Source: Gentiana macrophylla (taxonomy: Eukaryota; Streptophyta; Magnoliopsida; Gentianales; Gentianaceae). From it: 64,000 bases of DNA. Made by a program: the position numbers and the translations under genes. Shown piece by piece: positions 1 to 10,768 of this stretch; the first letter of the stretch is position 1; each line of letters starts with the position of its first letter. The stretch covers positions 5,580,001 to 5,644,000 of the forward strand of contig CM047805.1 in assembly GCA_026214975.1 (NCBI GenBank), in the 5' to 3' direction. The notes under the pieces were generated by a model. It searched no databases. It was not told where the DNA came from and worked only from the letters and a program-made list of their open reading frames with translations.

Positions 1-220
1 AGAGATAAGGTTTGTTACAAAGGATAAGGATGGGTTGTTAAGAGATAATGACAAAGATCAAATGCGCATAACAACTCAAGACAGTGGAATCGGCGTTCCA
101 AGCCCGAATCGGCGTTACGAGAACGAAGCGGCGTTCAGGAATAGAATCTGGCGTTACGGGACACCAAACCGGAGTTCAAATGCTCAAAGCGGCGTTCGAG
201 AATGTCTCGCATTGTTTTCC

Positions 221-228
221 TATAAATA
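221..228 (+). promoter_or_regulatory. TATA box of the 5' LTR
   Basis: TATAAATA preceded by TTTTCC, in a repeat-rich U3-like stretch about 110 bp before the conserved LTR hairpin. In the 3' LTR the same site reads CTAAATA (near 4520), a weakened TATA. Confidence 0.55.
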
Positions 229-335
229 TCGGCAGATCCCAAATCATTGAGGATTCACAATTCAACTTACATTCATAATTTCTCCTCCACAACAAGGAGA
301 GCAAAGCAGCAGTACTCTTTTGGAGCTTGAGGCGG

Positions 336-360
336 TCACCCGAGCCTTGTGCTCGGGTGA
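336..360 (+). other. Conserved 10-bp perfect hairpin in the LTR
   Basis: TCACCCGAGC and GCTCGGGTGA pair perfectly around a five-base loop. The same hairpin is intact in the minus-strand solo LTR at 60053-60077. In the 3' LTR (4636-4658) it has lost two bases of the right arm. Its place downstream of the TATA box suggests it lies in the transcribed leader. Confidence 0.7.
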
Positions 361-1204
361 TCCGGTTAGATTAGGTGCTTTAATTTCGTTTCTTTTGCTA
401 TTCTTTGTCGTTGATTTTGAAAAATGAGCATGTTCAAGCTTTTGAACCCTTTTCATCGAGTTTTTCTATTCTTTAATCTAAGTTTGTTTGTATGATCTTT
501 ATCTAAAGGTGTATCTTTTCTATGTTTATTTGTCATTGCAATGCATATCGAAAGATCGTTGCTTGTTGATGTTTAATTTGATGAGAGTCATGTTAAACCG
601 TAGATCACCATGGAAAAGATGTGTTTTTTTTAACCTTGATATAACGAAAGTTGATAGGTTAATTATCTAGGTTATTAGATTGAAAGATCTTACACCTTGT
701 TTTGTATCGTCAATCTCTATAGATCGAAAGATGACGGGATTGATAGGCGAATTACTAAAGTAGGATTCATACCTTTGTGAGGTGAACCACATCTTTAGTT
801 AATCAGCATAAGATAATCTTGGAGAGGAGATAGAGGAATTTGTTGGATAGGATGATTTTGTTTGTTCAATTGTTTATCCACCATGATCATCTTCGTTTAT
901 TTATTTCGTTTTATAGATGGTAGTTTTATTTCGTTTTATCACTCTTGTCCTTCACGGCTTTGGACTAATAATCTCATTCGATTTATTTTCCGCTTTAGTT
1001 TAGGTTTAGTAATAACTAGTAGTAACAATTGGAAAGATTAATAAAGTTAGATTCAACAACCCAATTCCTGTGGATCGACCCCTTACTTATCTCGCTATAC
1101 TAGCAACTACCCGGTATTTGGCCGGTTAGGAGTTAGTTTTGCATCTAAGTATGGGTTTAAAAATTTTCTTTTGTTTAAATGATGCAAAATCCTCTCAACA
1201 AAAG

Positions 1205-1222
1205 TGGCGCCGTTGCCGGGGA
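1205..1222 (+). other. Primer binding site (tRNA-Asp type)
   Basis: TGGCGCCGTTGCCGGGGA begins four bases after the 5' LTR. It is the primer binding site usual in plant Athila/Tat elements, and it fixes the strand and the LTR end. Confidence 0.85.
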
Positions 1223-1902
1223 ATCGGTGTTTTGTTGGATCTACTTGAGTTAATTCTTCTATTTTGTTACGATTTATTTTTCTTTCAATAAAAGTAGCGT
1301 TAATTGAATTGAGAGTTTTTATTTTTGCCGTGTTTCGATAACCGTTGGGTTAAGAATGTGCAAAAAGTTTTTTTTTTTACTCAATTTATGAAACGTGAAT
1401 TATATGTTTTCCAATCTAATCCTCTGTGCTAAAATTTGATGGGGCTGCTGTGTAGTGTGTATATGATGTATAGTTGGTTTTGGATTGATAATCTGTTGAG
1501 CTAGTGAAGGCAGGCTGTGTTTCTCCTGCATATTGTCCAAATTCGATGCTTGGACGGGCGTCCAAGCATAGTGAACGCCCGTCAGGTGTCACAACTGCGC
1601 AGATGAACGCCGGTTGATGGTCAAACGCCGCCGTCGATTGCCAAATTCCAGAAACCGCCCGTTTGACATTCGTAACGCGACGTTCAAAGGGTTGGACGGG
1701 CGCCCAACATCGCGCCCAGGTTCCAGAATTTCTCTTAACTTGATTTTTGATGCTTTATTTGATATGGATACTTTAATTTGAGCTTCTGTGGCTAATTGTT
1801 GTTACGTAGATGATATGAACTTGCATGTTTACATCGTTCCATCTACGGATCCATGTTAAATAATTGAATCTAATGGATAATATACTTGATTCATCTAGGC
1901 AT

Positions 1903-2393
1903 GTTATAGTGGTCGCCGGTTATCGTATGCTATAACTGTTCTTATTGTTATTTAGTAGCTAATGTCGGTTTCCGTATGCTACATACCGCTGTGATGAATC
2001 TTTTAAGCTTTGAGACTTTCGTGTTTCCTTGTTAATTTTGTAATTCATATGGGTAGCTACTGTCGGCTTTCCGTTGCTACCATCGCGTCATATGAGTTAT
2101 ATCTGTTTAGTATAGCTAATTGTTGGTTTTCCATAATGCTATCACCTTTGATGAGTCTTAAGGCGCGTCACACATCGCATTGTAATGAACAAAGATTTGT
2201 TGTTTATCGTAACCTGTCATTATTTGGTAGACGTTTATTATATACATGTCGTGTTGCAAATGAGTGGGCTAGTTTTCTTTCTTTTAGTTTCTTTTATTTT
2301 TGCATATCATTTAGTTGCATGTCATCTAGTTGAATTGTTTTTCTACTTTTCTTTTTCTTGAGTGTAGTTAATCGTCGGTTTTCGTAATACTAC
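1903..2393 (+). repeat. Five dispersed copies of a covarying two-stem hairpin
   Basis: Copies lie at 1903-1936, 1955-1982, 2052-2081, 2112-2142 and 2364-2393. Each has an outer stem whose two halves change together: GTTATAG/CTATAAC, GTAGC/GCTAC, GGTAGC/GCTACC, ATAGC/GCTAT and GTAGT/ACTAC. Each also has an inner stem of three pairs around a 3-4 base loop: CGG/CCG, TGG/CCA, or CGG/TCG with a wobble. Compensating changes imply that the fold, not the sequence, was kept, presumably in the element's RNA. Function is unknown. Confidence 0.7.
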
Positions 2394-3401
2394 CTCGCTT
2401 TTTTTTCTCGATTCACGCACGGGCCGTAGTCACTTTGTAGAGTTGTCCTCCCAACTTGCTCACTGAGCACACAAGATTATTATTTTTTATTATATTGCAT
2501 ATCATGTAGACTACATTGTAATACATTTTCATATAGTGCACCTAGCCCTACTATTTTGTAATATTCCATGTATCATTATTCCTGTATGCACATGTTGGGC
2601 CTTATTTGTATTATAAGCTTCTGTGGCTTATTTGACGCTTAGATGTCCTGTGCTTTAACTGTGCGGTGATTTTTCCATCTGAGCAATTATACCATGTGCT
2701 TGTATTATATTGTTGCTTGTGATTTTCCCCGTATCCCCCGAGATACTGCCATGTTTTTCAAGTGGTGCGAAGGTACATTTATCATTTGGTTTGTCAAGCT
2801 ATCTTTGGAAGTGAATCGAGAGAGAGTAGTACTATGACATCTCGTGCCTCGGAAACGCGGGTCGATTATCTATCCTTCTTCAGCCAATCTTCGGATCATC
2901 ACGAAATCAGCTAAGTTTCTTTAACCGTTCTTTTATTCTGCACAACATGAGGACATGTTGTAATTTAAGTGTGGGGGAGGGAATGGGTATCTACATTCAT
3001 TTGCCATACTATTATATTTCTATGAAAAAGTGCTAAATTTTTCAAATTTTTGTTTTGTCCCAAGTGAACAAATGCATATCTATGTTTGAGTTTATATCAT
3101 TGATGCTTTATTTTGCATATTTAGTAAATTTAGATGTTTCACCCAACACTATTTTTCACGTGCCATAGTAAATGATGAGCTATAATTTAAAGCTATACCC
3201 ATTTGATTGGAGATTTTTGATGATTATCGCATGATTCTTTGCTTTCATATGAATTTTGAAAATTTTAATAGTTTGTATTTAGAATTAAAAGTATGTCATA
3301 CTGTGAATATCTTGAAGTTTGAATGTGATAAGTGACACGTAACTATTGTTTTTTTGAAAAGTTGAGTTAATGAATGAATTAGTTGAGTATGTCGAAAGCT
3401 G

Positions 3402-3556
3402 GTTGATGATTGGAGTGAGATAGGGCATTATCTCGAAATGTCCTATACCACTATGATGACCAAAAGCTCACGACAGTCAGGAAAAGCTGCCTTATGATTT
3501 GAGTAGGTAGGGGATTATCTCGAAATGTCCTATTCTACTATGAGGGCAATAGCTCA
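3402..3556 (+). repeat. Duplicated hairpin motif near the 3' end of the interior
   Basis: Two copies share the core ATTATCTCGAAATGTCCTA, in 3420-3446 and 3507-3532. Each copy is followed by a CTATGA segment and AGCTCA. In the first copy ATAGGGCA pairs with TGTCCTAT. A weaker third version at about 3680-3726 pairs TAGGGA with TCCCTA. Confidence 0.55.
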
Positions 3557-3980
3557 TTTTGATGTGTGTTTAAATGAGAAATAATTAAATCAACTTAGAT
3601 GAGAAGTGATATGAATTGAATATAAGACATAGTTATCGTATATCTTATCCCCAAAGTATAAACCTGAAAGATATGTTGTAGGGATTATATCTCTAAGTAT
3701 GTCGGAAATATTTTAAATACTCCCTATTATTGTTTTTCGAATATGTATGTTTTGTGAGGTGCATGTTATAATCGTTTTTATATTTCTAATTTAAATGGGA
3801 TGTTAGCTAGTTTTGCTTGAATCAATTTCAAGTGTGGTTTTAGTGGAAATTTATTATGGCTATGCACACACACACCTGGGTGAACCTCTAAACGACTTGA
3901 ATATGTTTTATATTTGCATAAATGTTTATACGTCTCGAGTCTTGATTTTGTTTTGTTTTGCTCGGGACGAGCAAAAAGCT

Positions 3981-3994
3981 AAGTGTGGGGGAGT
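3981..3994 (+). other. Polypurine tract
   Basis: AAGTGTGGGGGAGT sits directly before the TG of the 3' LTR. This is the usual second-strand priming tract of Athila/Tat elements. Confidence 0.8.
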
Positions 3995-5504
3995 TGTTCT
4001 CGGTCAAATTATACGATTTTTAGCGATATATTTTATATCAATTTTCCCCATATTCTTATGTTTTTCATAGAAATCGAGATTCATATTTAAATATTGAGCA
4101 AATGATATTTTTAATGAGTTAATTTCAAAATGTATCAAATTTAGTGCTTAAATGATGATTTATTATTATTTTGGAATTATATTACATTTTGGAATCATTC
4201 ATTGTTTAATTAGGAGCTTACAAGTGTTAAAGATTGGAATGGACAAGTGTCATGGATAAGATCTTGGAGGGCAAGTCATGAATGATCTAGAATATCCAAG
4301 AGATAAGGTTTGTTACAAAGGATAAGGATGGGTTGTTAAGAGATAATGACAAAGATCAAATGTGTACAACTTCAAGACAGTGGAATCTGGCGTTCCAAGC
4401 CCAATGGCGTTTCGAGAAACGAGTAATGGCGTTCAGGAATAGAACTGGCGTTCTGGGACACCAAACTGGAGTTCAAATGCTCAAACTGGCGTTCGAGAAT
4501 ATGCGCCACATGTTTTCCTCTAAATATCGCCAGATCCCAAATCATTCGAGGATTCACAATTCAACTTACATTCATAATTTCTCCTCCACAACAAAGAGAG
4601 CAAAGAAGCAGCCACTCTTTTGGAGCTTGAGGCGGTCACCCGAGCCTTGTGCGGGTGATCCGGGTTAGATTAGGTGCTTTAATTTCGTTTCTTTTTGCTA
4701 TTGCTGTGCTGATTTTGGGGGCTGAGCATGTTCAAGCTTTTGAACCCTTTTCATCAGGTTTTTCTATTCTTTAATCTAAGTTTGTTTGTATGATCTTTAT
4801 CTAAAGGTGTATCTTTTCTATGTTTATTTGTCATTGCAATGCATATCGAAAGATCGTTGCTTGTTGATGTTTAATTTGATGAGAGTCATGTTAAACCGTA
4901 GATCACCATGGAAAAGATGTGATTTTTTTAACCTTGATATAACGAAAGTTGATAGGTTAATTATCTAGGTTATTAGATTGAAAGATCTTACACCTTGTTT
5001 TGTATCGTCAATCTCTATAGATCGAAAGATGACGGGATTGATAGGCAATTACTACGAAAGTAGGATTCATACCTTTGTGAGGTGAACCACATCTTTAGTT
5101 AATCAGCATAAGATAATCTTGGAGAGGAGATAGAGGAATTTGTTGGATAGGATGATTTTGTTTGTTCAATTGTTTATCCACCATGATCATCTTCGTTTAT
5201 TTATTTCGTTTTATAGATGGTAGTTTTATTTCGTTTTATCACTCTTGTCCTTCCCGGCTTTGGACTAATAATCCTCTGTCAGCTTTTATTTTCCGCTTTA
5301 GTTTAGGTTTAGTAATAACTAGTAGTAACAATTGGAAAGATTAATAAAGTTAGATTCATCAACCCAATTCCCTGTGGATCGACCCCTTACTTATCTCGCT
5401 ATACTAGCAACTACCCGGTATTTGGCCGGTTAGGAGTTAGTTTTGCATCTAAGTATGGGTTTATAAATTTTCTTTTGTTTAAATGATGCAAAATCCTCTC
5501 AACA
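3995..5504 (+). repeat. 3' LTR of the Athila-like element
   Basis: Begins TGTTCTCGG and ends CTCTCAACA, 1,510 bp. Its first 304 bp have no partner in the window because the 5' LTR is cut. The LTR conserves the ACCCGGTATTTGGCCGG segment seen also, in reverse, in the solo LTR at about 59030-59050. Confidence 0.88.
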
Positions 5505-5689
5505 GCATGCGTGTTCAAAGTGGCCTATAATCTCGGGCTAGTAACTGTTGCGTGAATATAGGCTAGAATCTTGCCTTGATATCTGATATACATTAAATGC
5601 GCCCTTTGAATTTTGAATTTTGGATAAACCGTGTGAAGGCCGACCGTAGGATCATGTTGATCGTGGCCGTCCCTTTTGCTGACCTTTGC

Positions 5690-5697
5690 TATAAAAA
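5690..5697 (+). promoter_or_regulatory. TATA box before the antisense ORF
   Basis: TATAAAAA on the plus strand, 68 bp before the first ATG of the antisense ORF and 110 bp before the second. Spacing and strand fit a dedicated promoter for that ORF, although no transcript can be shown from sequence. Confidence 0.5.
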
Positions 5698-5757
5698 GGA
5701 GGAGGCAGGCATTTGTTCAATCTCAACCCACTGCATATGTTTAAATAAGAGAAGCAT

Positions 5758-6516
5758 ATGTTCGGGAAAACTTCCATTCAGATTTTTTTTGTGAGAACCA
5801 TGTCTCTTCCATCCGGAGAGGGTAGAGTGCGAGTTTGGAAAGCCCGTCCCCCTCGTGATGTATCCCCCTTTTTCCTTCTTGCCTATCTGTTGCTAAAGAT
5901 CAATTCTAGCGCTATTTTGAATAAATTTGAGCCTGCGAAGGAGAGGGGTTTAAATCGAACAAGGGTGAGGGTGATGGCTCTCCTGCTGTGGGTACGTTTC
6001 TCTGGGTGGGCAGATTTTGTTGCACCACCTTCATCAATACTTCCCAATCTTACAATGGTGAGGGAGTTCTACTCCATTTTATCTGAAGTTGCATCTGAAG
6101 GGGTTGTTAGCTGCATTACCCTTCGTGGTGTCGTGATTGTTTTTACTCCGGAAGCTATTAATGGTGCCTTGCGTATACCTGCTATCGATCCCTCATCCCA
6201 TTATGAGCTCGCTTTGAACCTTGCTGATGAGTCAAGTAAACAGGCTCACTTACGACGAGCAATCCGTGCGCTTTTTCCAGACTCTGAACGGCCTCGTGCA
6301 CTGGACCTGCGGCGCAGCAATCGTGAGTGGAAAAAGTTTATCAACTCACGCGCCCTTTTGTCCACAGACAGCGAGGCTGTTAGTGAAGCCGAAGCTTTCC
6401 TCTTGCACGCTATTCACGATCACCAGGTGGACATTGATTGGGGGATCTTGATTCACCGCGAGGCGGTTAATTTTGCCGTTTCTATGGAACGCAATTGTCG
6501 CTTCCCCTTTGCTTGA
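5758..6516 (+). pseudogene. Antisense extra ORF of the Tat element, broken by a stop
   Basis: The 252-residue frame resembles the 'putative plant transposon protein' domain found as an extra ORF in plant retroelements. From about residue 75 it has a W-x-x-F segment, then the motif LTMVREFYSIL near residue 100, an RGVVIVFTPEAIN segment near residue 124, and an EWKKFINSRALL block near residue 185. After the TGA at 6514-6516 the same frame continues with LITKLCRLARVP, which fits the family's usual continuation, so the stop is probably a nonsense mutation. The first ATG is at 5758; a second at 5800 (MSLPSGEG) may be the true start. It lies opposite in strand to gag-pol. Its molecular role is not known to me. 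Confidence 0.65.
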
Positions 6517-6569
6517 TTGATAACTAAGCTATGCCGCTTAGCCAGGGTGCCGAAGCACTCATTGGATCG

Positions 6570-6605
6570 TTATAGGTACACTCATTATGCAGAGTGTACC
6601 TATAA
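6570..6605. other. 14-bp perfect inverted repeat after the antisense ORF
   Basis: TTATAGGTACACTC and its exact complement flank an eight-base loop and are followed by a T-rich run on the plus strand. It lies between the end of the antisense ORF and the end of integrase, which run toward each other here. Confidence 0.65.
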
Positions 6606-6770
6606 TTTTTTTATTTTTTTATGGGCGGCCCCCTTGTTTTTGGCTAGATCGAAGGGCGTTGTAGGCCGCAGGCTTGTTGGAAACAATTGTACTCCCTATA
6701 TTTGAACGAAGATTTTCCTTTATTGATTTCATTCTCCGTATGCTTTGTTCGCATGTAGCAGATGCACGTT

Positions 6771-7863
6771 CTACATGTAATATTTTTTCAGATTATCGGC
6801 ATGCCAAGGTCGGTTGTATTCGCGACCTTGGCTATCCCTTAACACATAGGTACCTTTCTTGACTACTCGAGCGATCCTTACTGGGCCTTCCCAGTTTTCC
6901 GATAGTTTCCCTTTCTTGGCCTCGTGGCCCGTGGCTTGTCTTTTTCGTAAAACATAATCTCCAATGGCGAAGTGAAGGTTACGAATGTGTTTGTCATGGT
7001 GACGTTTCGCAGCTTGTTTGCAGTTGAGCAAACGACCATATGCCTCGATCCGCCGCTCCTCTGCTAAATCGAGATCAAGTTCCCTAGTGAGCGGATTGTC
7101 GGTCTCACTAAAATGTGCGACTCTTAAACTTGGTAGGGCCATTTCCACCGGGGCCATAGCTTCGGATCCGTAGGTTAAAGCAAATGGAGTTTCCCCTGTA
7201 GTTGTTTTCCGCGATGTTCTGAGTGCCCATAAAGCCGCGGGGAGGTGATCAGGCCATTTACCCGCTTTTCACCCAAACTCTTTTTTAGCACGCTGAGTAC
7301 TTGTTTGTTTGCGTTCTCAGCCTGACCATTTCCCTGCGGATAGCATACTGACGATTGCCAATGCTTGACGTTGTTTTCTCCGTAGAATGTGTCAAATTCC
7401 TCTCTGAATTGAGGTTCGTGGTCTGACACTATTACTCTAGGGATGCCGAATCTGGTCCATATTTGATCGAGCAAAAAATAAGTTATGTCCTTGGTATTGA
7501 TTTTTACCAAGGCTTTGGCCTCGATCCACTTGGTGAAATAGTCCACGGTGACCACCACATATTCGCATCCAGAGCGGCCCTTTTTCAATGGCCCGATGAG
7601 GTCGATGGCCCACATGTCGAAGGGCCACGCGGCTACGACAATGCTTTGCTCAACTGATGGTAGCCTAGGAATATCCGCAAATTTTTGACATAAGTCGCAT
7701 GCCTTAGTATATGCCTTGGCGTCCTCCGCGGTTTCGGCCAGTAATATCCTGCCAATAAGACCTTCTGAGTGAGGGTGCGGCTAGCTGGGTGGCCGCCACA
7801 TATCCCTTCATACAGCTCTATGAGGATTCCATCGACTTCTTCAGGTCGTACGCACCTTAGCAA
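6771..7863 (-). pseudogene. Integrase of the Tat element (frameshifted)
   Basis: Three overlapping frames together cover an integrase. 7863-7633 carries the N-terminal zinc-finger part with the GGHPASRTL and YYWP motifs. 7615-7175 carries the catalytic core, with the first Asp in MWAIDLIGPL, the second in IVSDHEPQF and the Glu in PQGNGQAENANK. 7157-6771 carries the C-terminal part with the GDYVLRK and NWEGPVRI motifs and ends in NLKKYYM. The second-Asp motif reads SDHEPQF where SDNGTQF is usual. At least two frame changes (near 7165 and 7625) separate the parts. Confidence 0.85.
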
Positions 7864-8099
7864 TGGTTTAGAGAATGATCGCCGGTATAAAATGTTGTTT
7901 AAGATGATGTATCTGGCGGCTCTTCTGATCAGAGCTTTTGCCTCATTTGGCTCCTCGGGGAGCTTTCGAGTCGATGTATTCCTTCATGATATCAATCCAA
8001 CATGGGTTGGTGTATTGCAAGTCCATTACCTCGACCACATCGATGGCGGGCCCCAGCGGATACTCTACCATAATCGATGGGTTGCTTATCTCGTCCTCG

Positions 8100-8673
8100 C
8101 TGGTTAGCTTGGATAAATAATCAGCCCTGTGATTGTCCTCTCGGGGGATGTTTGTAAACTTGCAGTATTAATATATTTTTGTAAAATTTCACAGTGGATA
8201 CCGAACGACCCGGTCACTTGATTGACAACCAACTATGAGTCGCAGAAAACCTGCACATTTTCGACCTTCATGGCCCTTGCGAGCTCAGATCCTGCGACGG
8301 CGCCTCGCTTCACTACTACTTGGTTGTTTGATGTAGTGAAGTTAAACCTTAGGGCCTTTCCAATTTCCTCCGAAGTTCCAGGCTCGAGCAAGATGATCCC
8401 CGTACCGCAACCTTTGAGGTTGGCGGCGCCATCGACGTAGAGTTGCCAATGATGACTTGGCGGCGAAGCTCGTCCGCCGTGGTACTACCGCCGGGCTATG
8501 TCTTGCATTGGTTTGTTGCGGGATATCTTCGTTGAAGCTCGTTCGGCGATGAAATCGGGCAATGCCTGAGCTTTGATGGCCTTTCGAGGTTCGTATCGGA
8601 TATCGACCGTGAGCTTGGATGGCCCGGGCGAGCAAGCGACTGATAAGTCCGGTTTGTGGAGGACTCGCGCCAT
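8100..8673 (-). pseudogene. Second (archaeal-like) RNase H of the Tat element
   Basis: After a linker with AIKAQALPDFIAE (8673-8496) comes the domain start WQLYVDGAANLKGCGTGII (about 8456-8400), followed by ELARAMKVENVQVFCDSQLV toward 8230. LYVDGA with its catalytic Asp and a CDSQLVVNQ-type segment are typical of the extra RNase H that Tat elements carry behind the ordinary one. The linker and the domain are in different frames, and a Gln-to-stop type break occurs near 8500. Confidence 0.75.
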
Positions 8674-8699
8674 AGCGGCGCGCGTCGTGATACTATTAT

Positions 8700-10083
8700 T
8701 GAATGCGATGAAAAGTAAGCCCTTAATTTTCGGGCGGCGATAACAACGCAGTAGGCTAACTTCTCGATATTAAAATAACGACTTTCTACTGGGCTTAGAG
8801 CCTTAGAAACATAATAAACAGGCTTTTGCGAGGTACCCTCTTCTTTGATGAGTGCTGCAGCGACGACCCTATCTGAGGCAGCTAAATATAATAGCAAGAC
8901 GTCTCCGACCACTGGACTGGCTAGCAGCGGAGGGCTTGAGAGGTAGGCCTTGAGTTCTTCAAAAGCCTGAGAGCATTCCTTGGTACATAAAAAGGTTTTA
9001 TTTCCCTTTAGAATTTTGAAGAAGGGTAAGCTTTTCTCGGCGGATTTTGATATAAACCTTCCCAGGGCTATCACTCTCCCATTCAGCCTTTGTACTTCCT
9101 TAATGCTGGTTGGCTCGCCCATGTTTATTAGTGCTTCAATTTTCTCTGGGTTCGCTCGATCCCCTCCGACTTACCATGAAGCCCAAAATTTCTCGCTGGA
9201 CCCCAAAAGTGAATTTGGCGGGGTTTAACTTCATCGAGTGACTTTTTACGTTTGCAAAGGTTTCGCGAAGATCCACCAGATGATCCTGGCGACTTGATTT
9301 CACGACCATATCGTCGATGTAAGCCTCCATGTTTTTGCCTATTTGTGTGCTAAAAACTTTGTTCACCATCCTTTGATACGTTGAACCTGCGTTCTTTAGA
9401 CCAAACGGCATCATCTCGTAGTAATATAGTCCGCCGGCGGCCCTGAAGTCCGTCAGCTCCTTGTCTTCGTCAGCCATCTTAACTTGGTGATAGCCTGAAT
9501 AAGCATCTAGAAAACTCAGCGTTTCAAAACCTACAATTCCATCGACCATTTTGTCAATTCGGGGCATTGCGTAAGGATCTTTGGGGCAGGCTTTGTTCAG
9601 GTCGGTGAAGTCGACGCACATCCGCCACTTGCCATTATGTTTTTTCACCATTACCACGTTTCCCAACCAGGTAGGGTACAACAGCTCTTTGATAATGCCG
9701 GCTGTTAAAAGCTTTTCGACCTCATTTTTTATTGCGACCTCCTTTTCTGTAGAGAATTGGCGCGCTCTTTGTTGGATCGGCCTGAAGTTGGGGTCGACAC
9801 TTAGATAGTGCAAAGCGATCTCCGACTCCACACCTCTCATATCTGTCACCTCTCAGGCGAAGGCGTCCGAATTTGTTTTTAGAAGCTCGATCAGCTCTTC
9901 CCTTTCTTTCTCGGTGGTCTGCGACCCTATTTTGACCTTCTGATCAGGGTGCCTGTCATTTATAATAACCTCGACCAGCTCGTCCTCCGCGAGGAAGTCC
10001 AGCTCGTCCCGGATCTGTAATGTTTTGACCTCTACTGTTTCTTCTCGAACCTCCTGGACCGCGGCGATCTGATCTGCGGCCAT
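8700..10083 (-). pseudogene. Reverse transcriptase and first RNase H of the Tat element
   Basis: 10083-9853 is the N-terminal approach ending TNSDAFA. A TGA at 9853-9855 then stands where W normally occurs in the FAW..DM motif, and the same frame continues to 9136 with the fingers/palm (NGKWRMCVDFTDLNKACPKD, SFLDAYSGYHQ, YYYEMMPFGLKNAGSTYQR) and the catalytic YIDDMVVKS (about 9320). After a frame change near 9130, 9122-8496 holds the thumb/connection and the first RNase H (YYVSKALSPVESRY, IEKLAYCVVIAARKL). The catalytic YIDD is intact. One base change would reopen most of the RT frame. Confidence 0.9.
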
Positions 10084-10129
10084 ATTATAACCCTCTACTC
10101 TGGGTCGCTTGGAATCGACCCTATTCTTG

Positions 10130-10640
10130 GTCCTGTATTCGAGGAAAAATCCGGGTCGGTGATGGCGACCCCAATTTCGTCCCCTACGTTGAATTTGACC
10201 CCTGGTGGTGAGCAGGCGCCACCATTTGAAATTTCCTCATATTTGGAATCCCCAAAATCATGTTGTAGTACGAGGGGAGATCAATAACTAGGAAAGTGAC
10301 TACCTCAGTTCGGCAGGGTTCGTAATCGCCAAGAGTGATGTTGAGGTCGATGGTGCCTTTGACCCGTACCGTATCATTGGTAAAGCCCTCGAGCACCCCA
10401 AGGTAAGGTTTCAGCTTGGCCTCACCGAATCCGATCTGTTTTAAACAGTCAAAATAGATGACGTCACGGCTAGCCCCAGTGTCGACCATTACTCTGTTGA
10501 TACCATGCTTGTCGTTCACCCCGACTTTGAGAATGAGGGGTATTTACATGGGGCCGTCGACCGTGGTCAGCTCACTTTTAGTGAACATGATTCCTTTGTC
10601 GTTTTCCCCCAGCACTACCTGTTTTTCAAAGCCGCGCGTA
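10130..10640 (-). pseudogene. Aspartic protease of the Tat element
   Basis: 10519-10184 contains the active-site motif VMVDTGASRDVIY and the later YNMILGIPNMRKF motif, both characteristic of retroelement pepsin-like proteases that cut the polyprotein. Residues upstream in another frame (LTTVDGPM) join it to gag. The frame is broken before RT. Confidence 0.85.
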
Positions 10641-10768
10641 TTGGTTTGATGTATCTGGGATTTCATTTGGTTGTTCTTTGGGAATATTCCATGGATAACT
10701 TGAACTTCCCTCGATGAGCGCAGGTTGGCGACCCTCGTCCGGGACCGGTATTCCCGCCTCGTTTATAC

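Larger units (their letters stand above)
1..1200 (+). repeat. 5' LTR, left-truncated by the window
   Basis: Aligns along its whole length to 4299-5504 and ends in CCTCTCAACA just before the primer binding site. Short ORFs inside it (for example 35-250 and 488-670) recur in the 3' LTR with frame differences and match no known family, so I treat the LTR as non-coding. Many differences from the 3' LTR fall at CTGG, written here as CGG or CCGG. Confidence 0.9.
1201..3994 (+). other. Non-coding interior of the Athila-like element
   Basis: No reading frame with gag, protease, RT, RNase H or integrase motifs is visible in either direction. The longest ORFs (2010-2333, 3813-4070) are rich in Cys, Ser and Phe, run across the hairpin repeats or into the LTR, and look accidental. 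The interior holds a hairpin series (1903-2393), a first AAGTGTGGGGGAG-type tract at about 2967-2980, a duplicated hairpin motif (3402-3556) and the terminal purine tract. Confidence 0.7.
1..5504 (+). mobile_element. Non-autonomous Athila-like LTR retrotransposon (5' end outside window)
   Basis: Two LTR copies (1-1200 and 3995-5504) bracket a 2.8 kb interior that starts with a tRNA-Asp-type primer binding site and ends with a purine tract. This PBS and the AAGTGTGGGGGAG tract are typical of the Athila/Tat branch of Ty3/gypsy. No gag, protease, RT or integrase reading frame is present, so the element must have moved with enzymes supplied by a relative. Position 1 corresponds to about 4299 in the 3' LTR, so about 300 bp of the 5' LTR lie outside the window. 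The five bases after the 3' LTR (GCATG, 5505-5509) should be the target-site duplication, but the other copy cannot be seen. A related solo LTR lies at 58960-60733 on the minus strand. Confidence 0.85.

Noticed and set aside
2010..2333. 107-codon ORF in the Athila-like interior
   Set aside because: It runs through three copies of the hairpin repeat, is rich in Cys/Ser/Phe, and matches no retroelement or host domain.
5505..5757. 3' LTR of the Tat element
   Set aside because: No alignment to 12914-13491 by eye. It looks like the leader or promoter of the antisense ORF.
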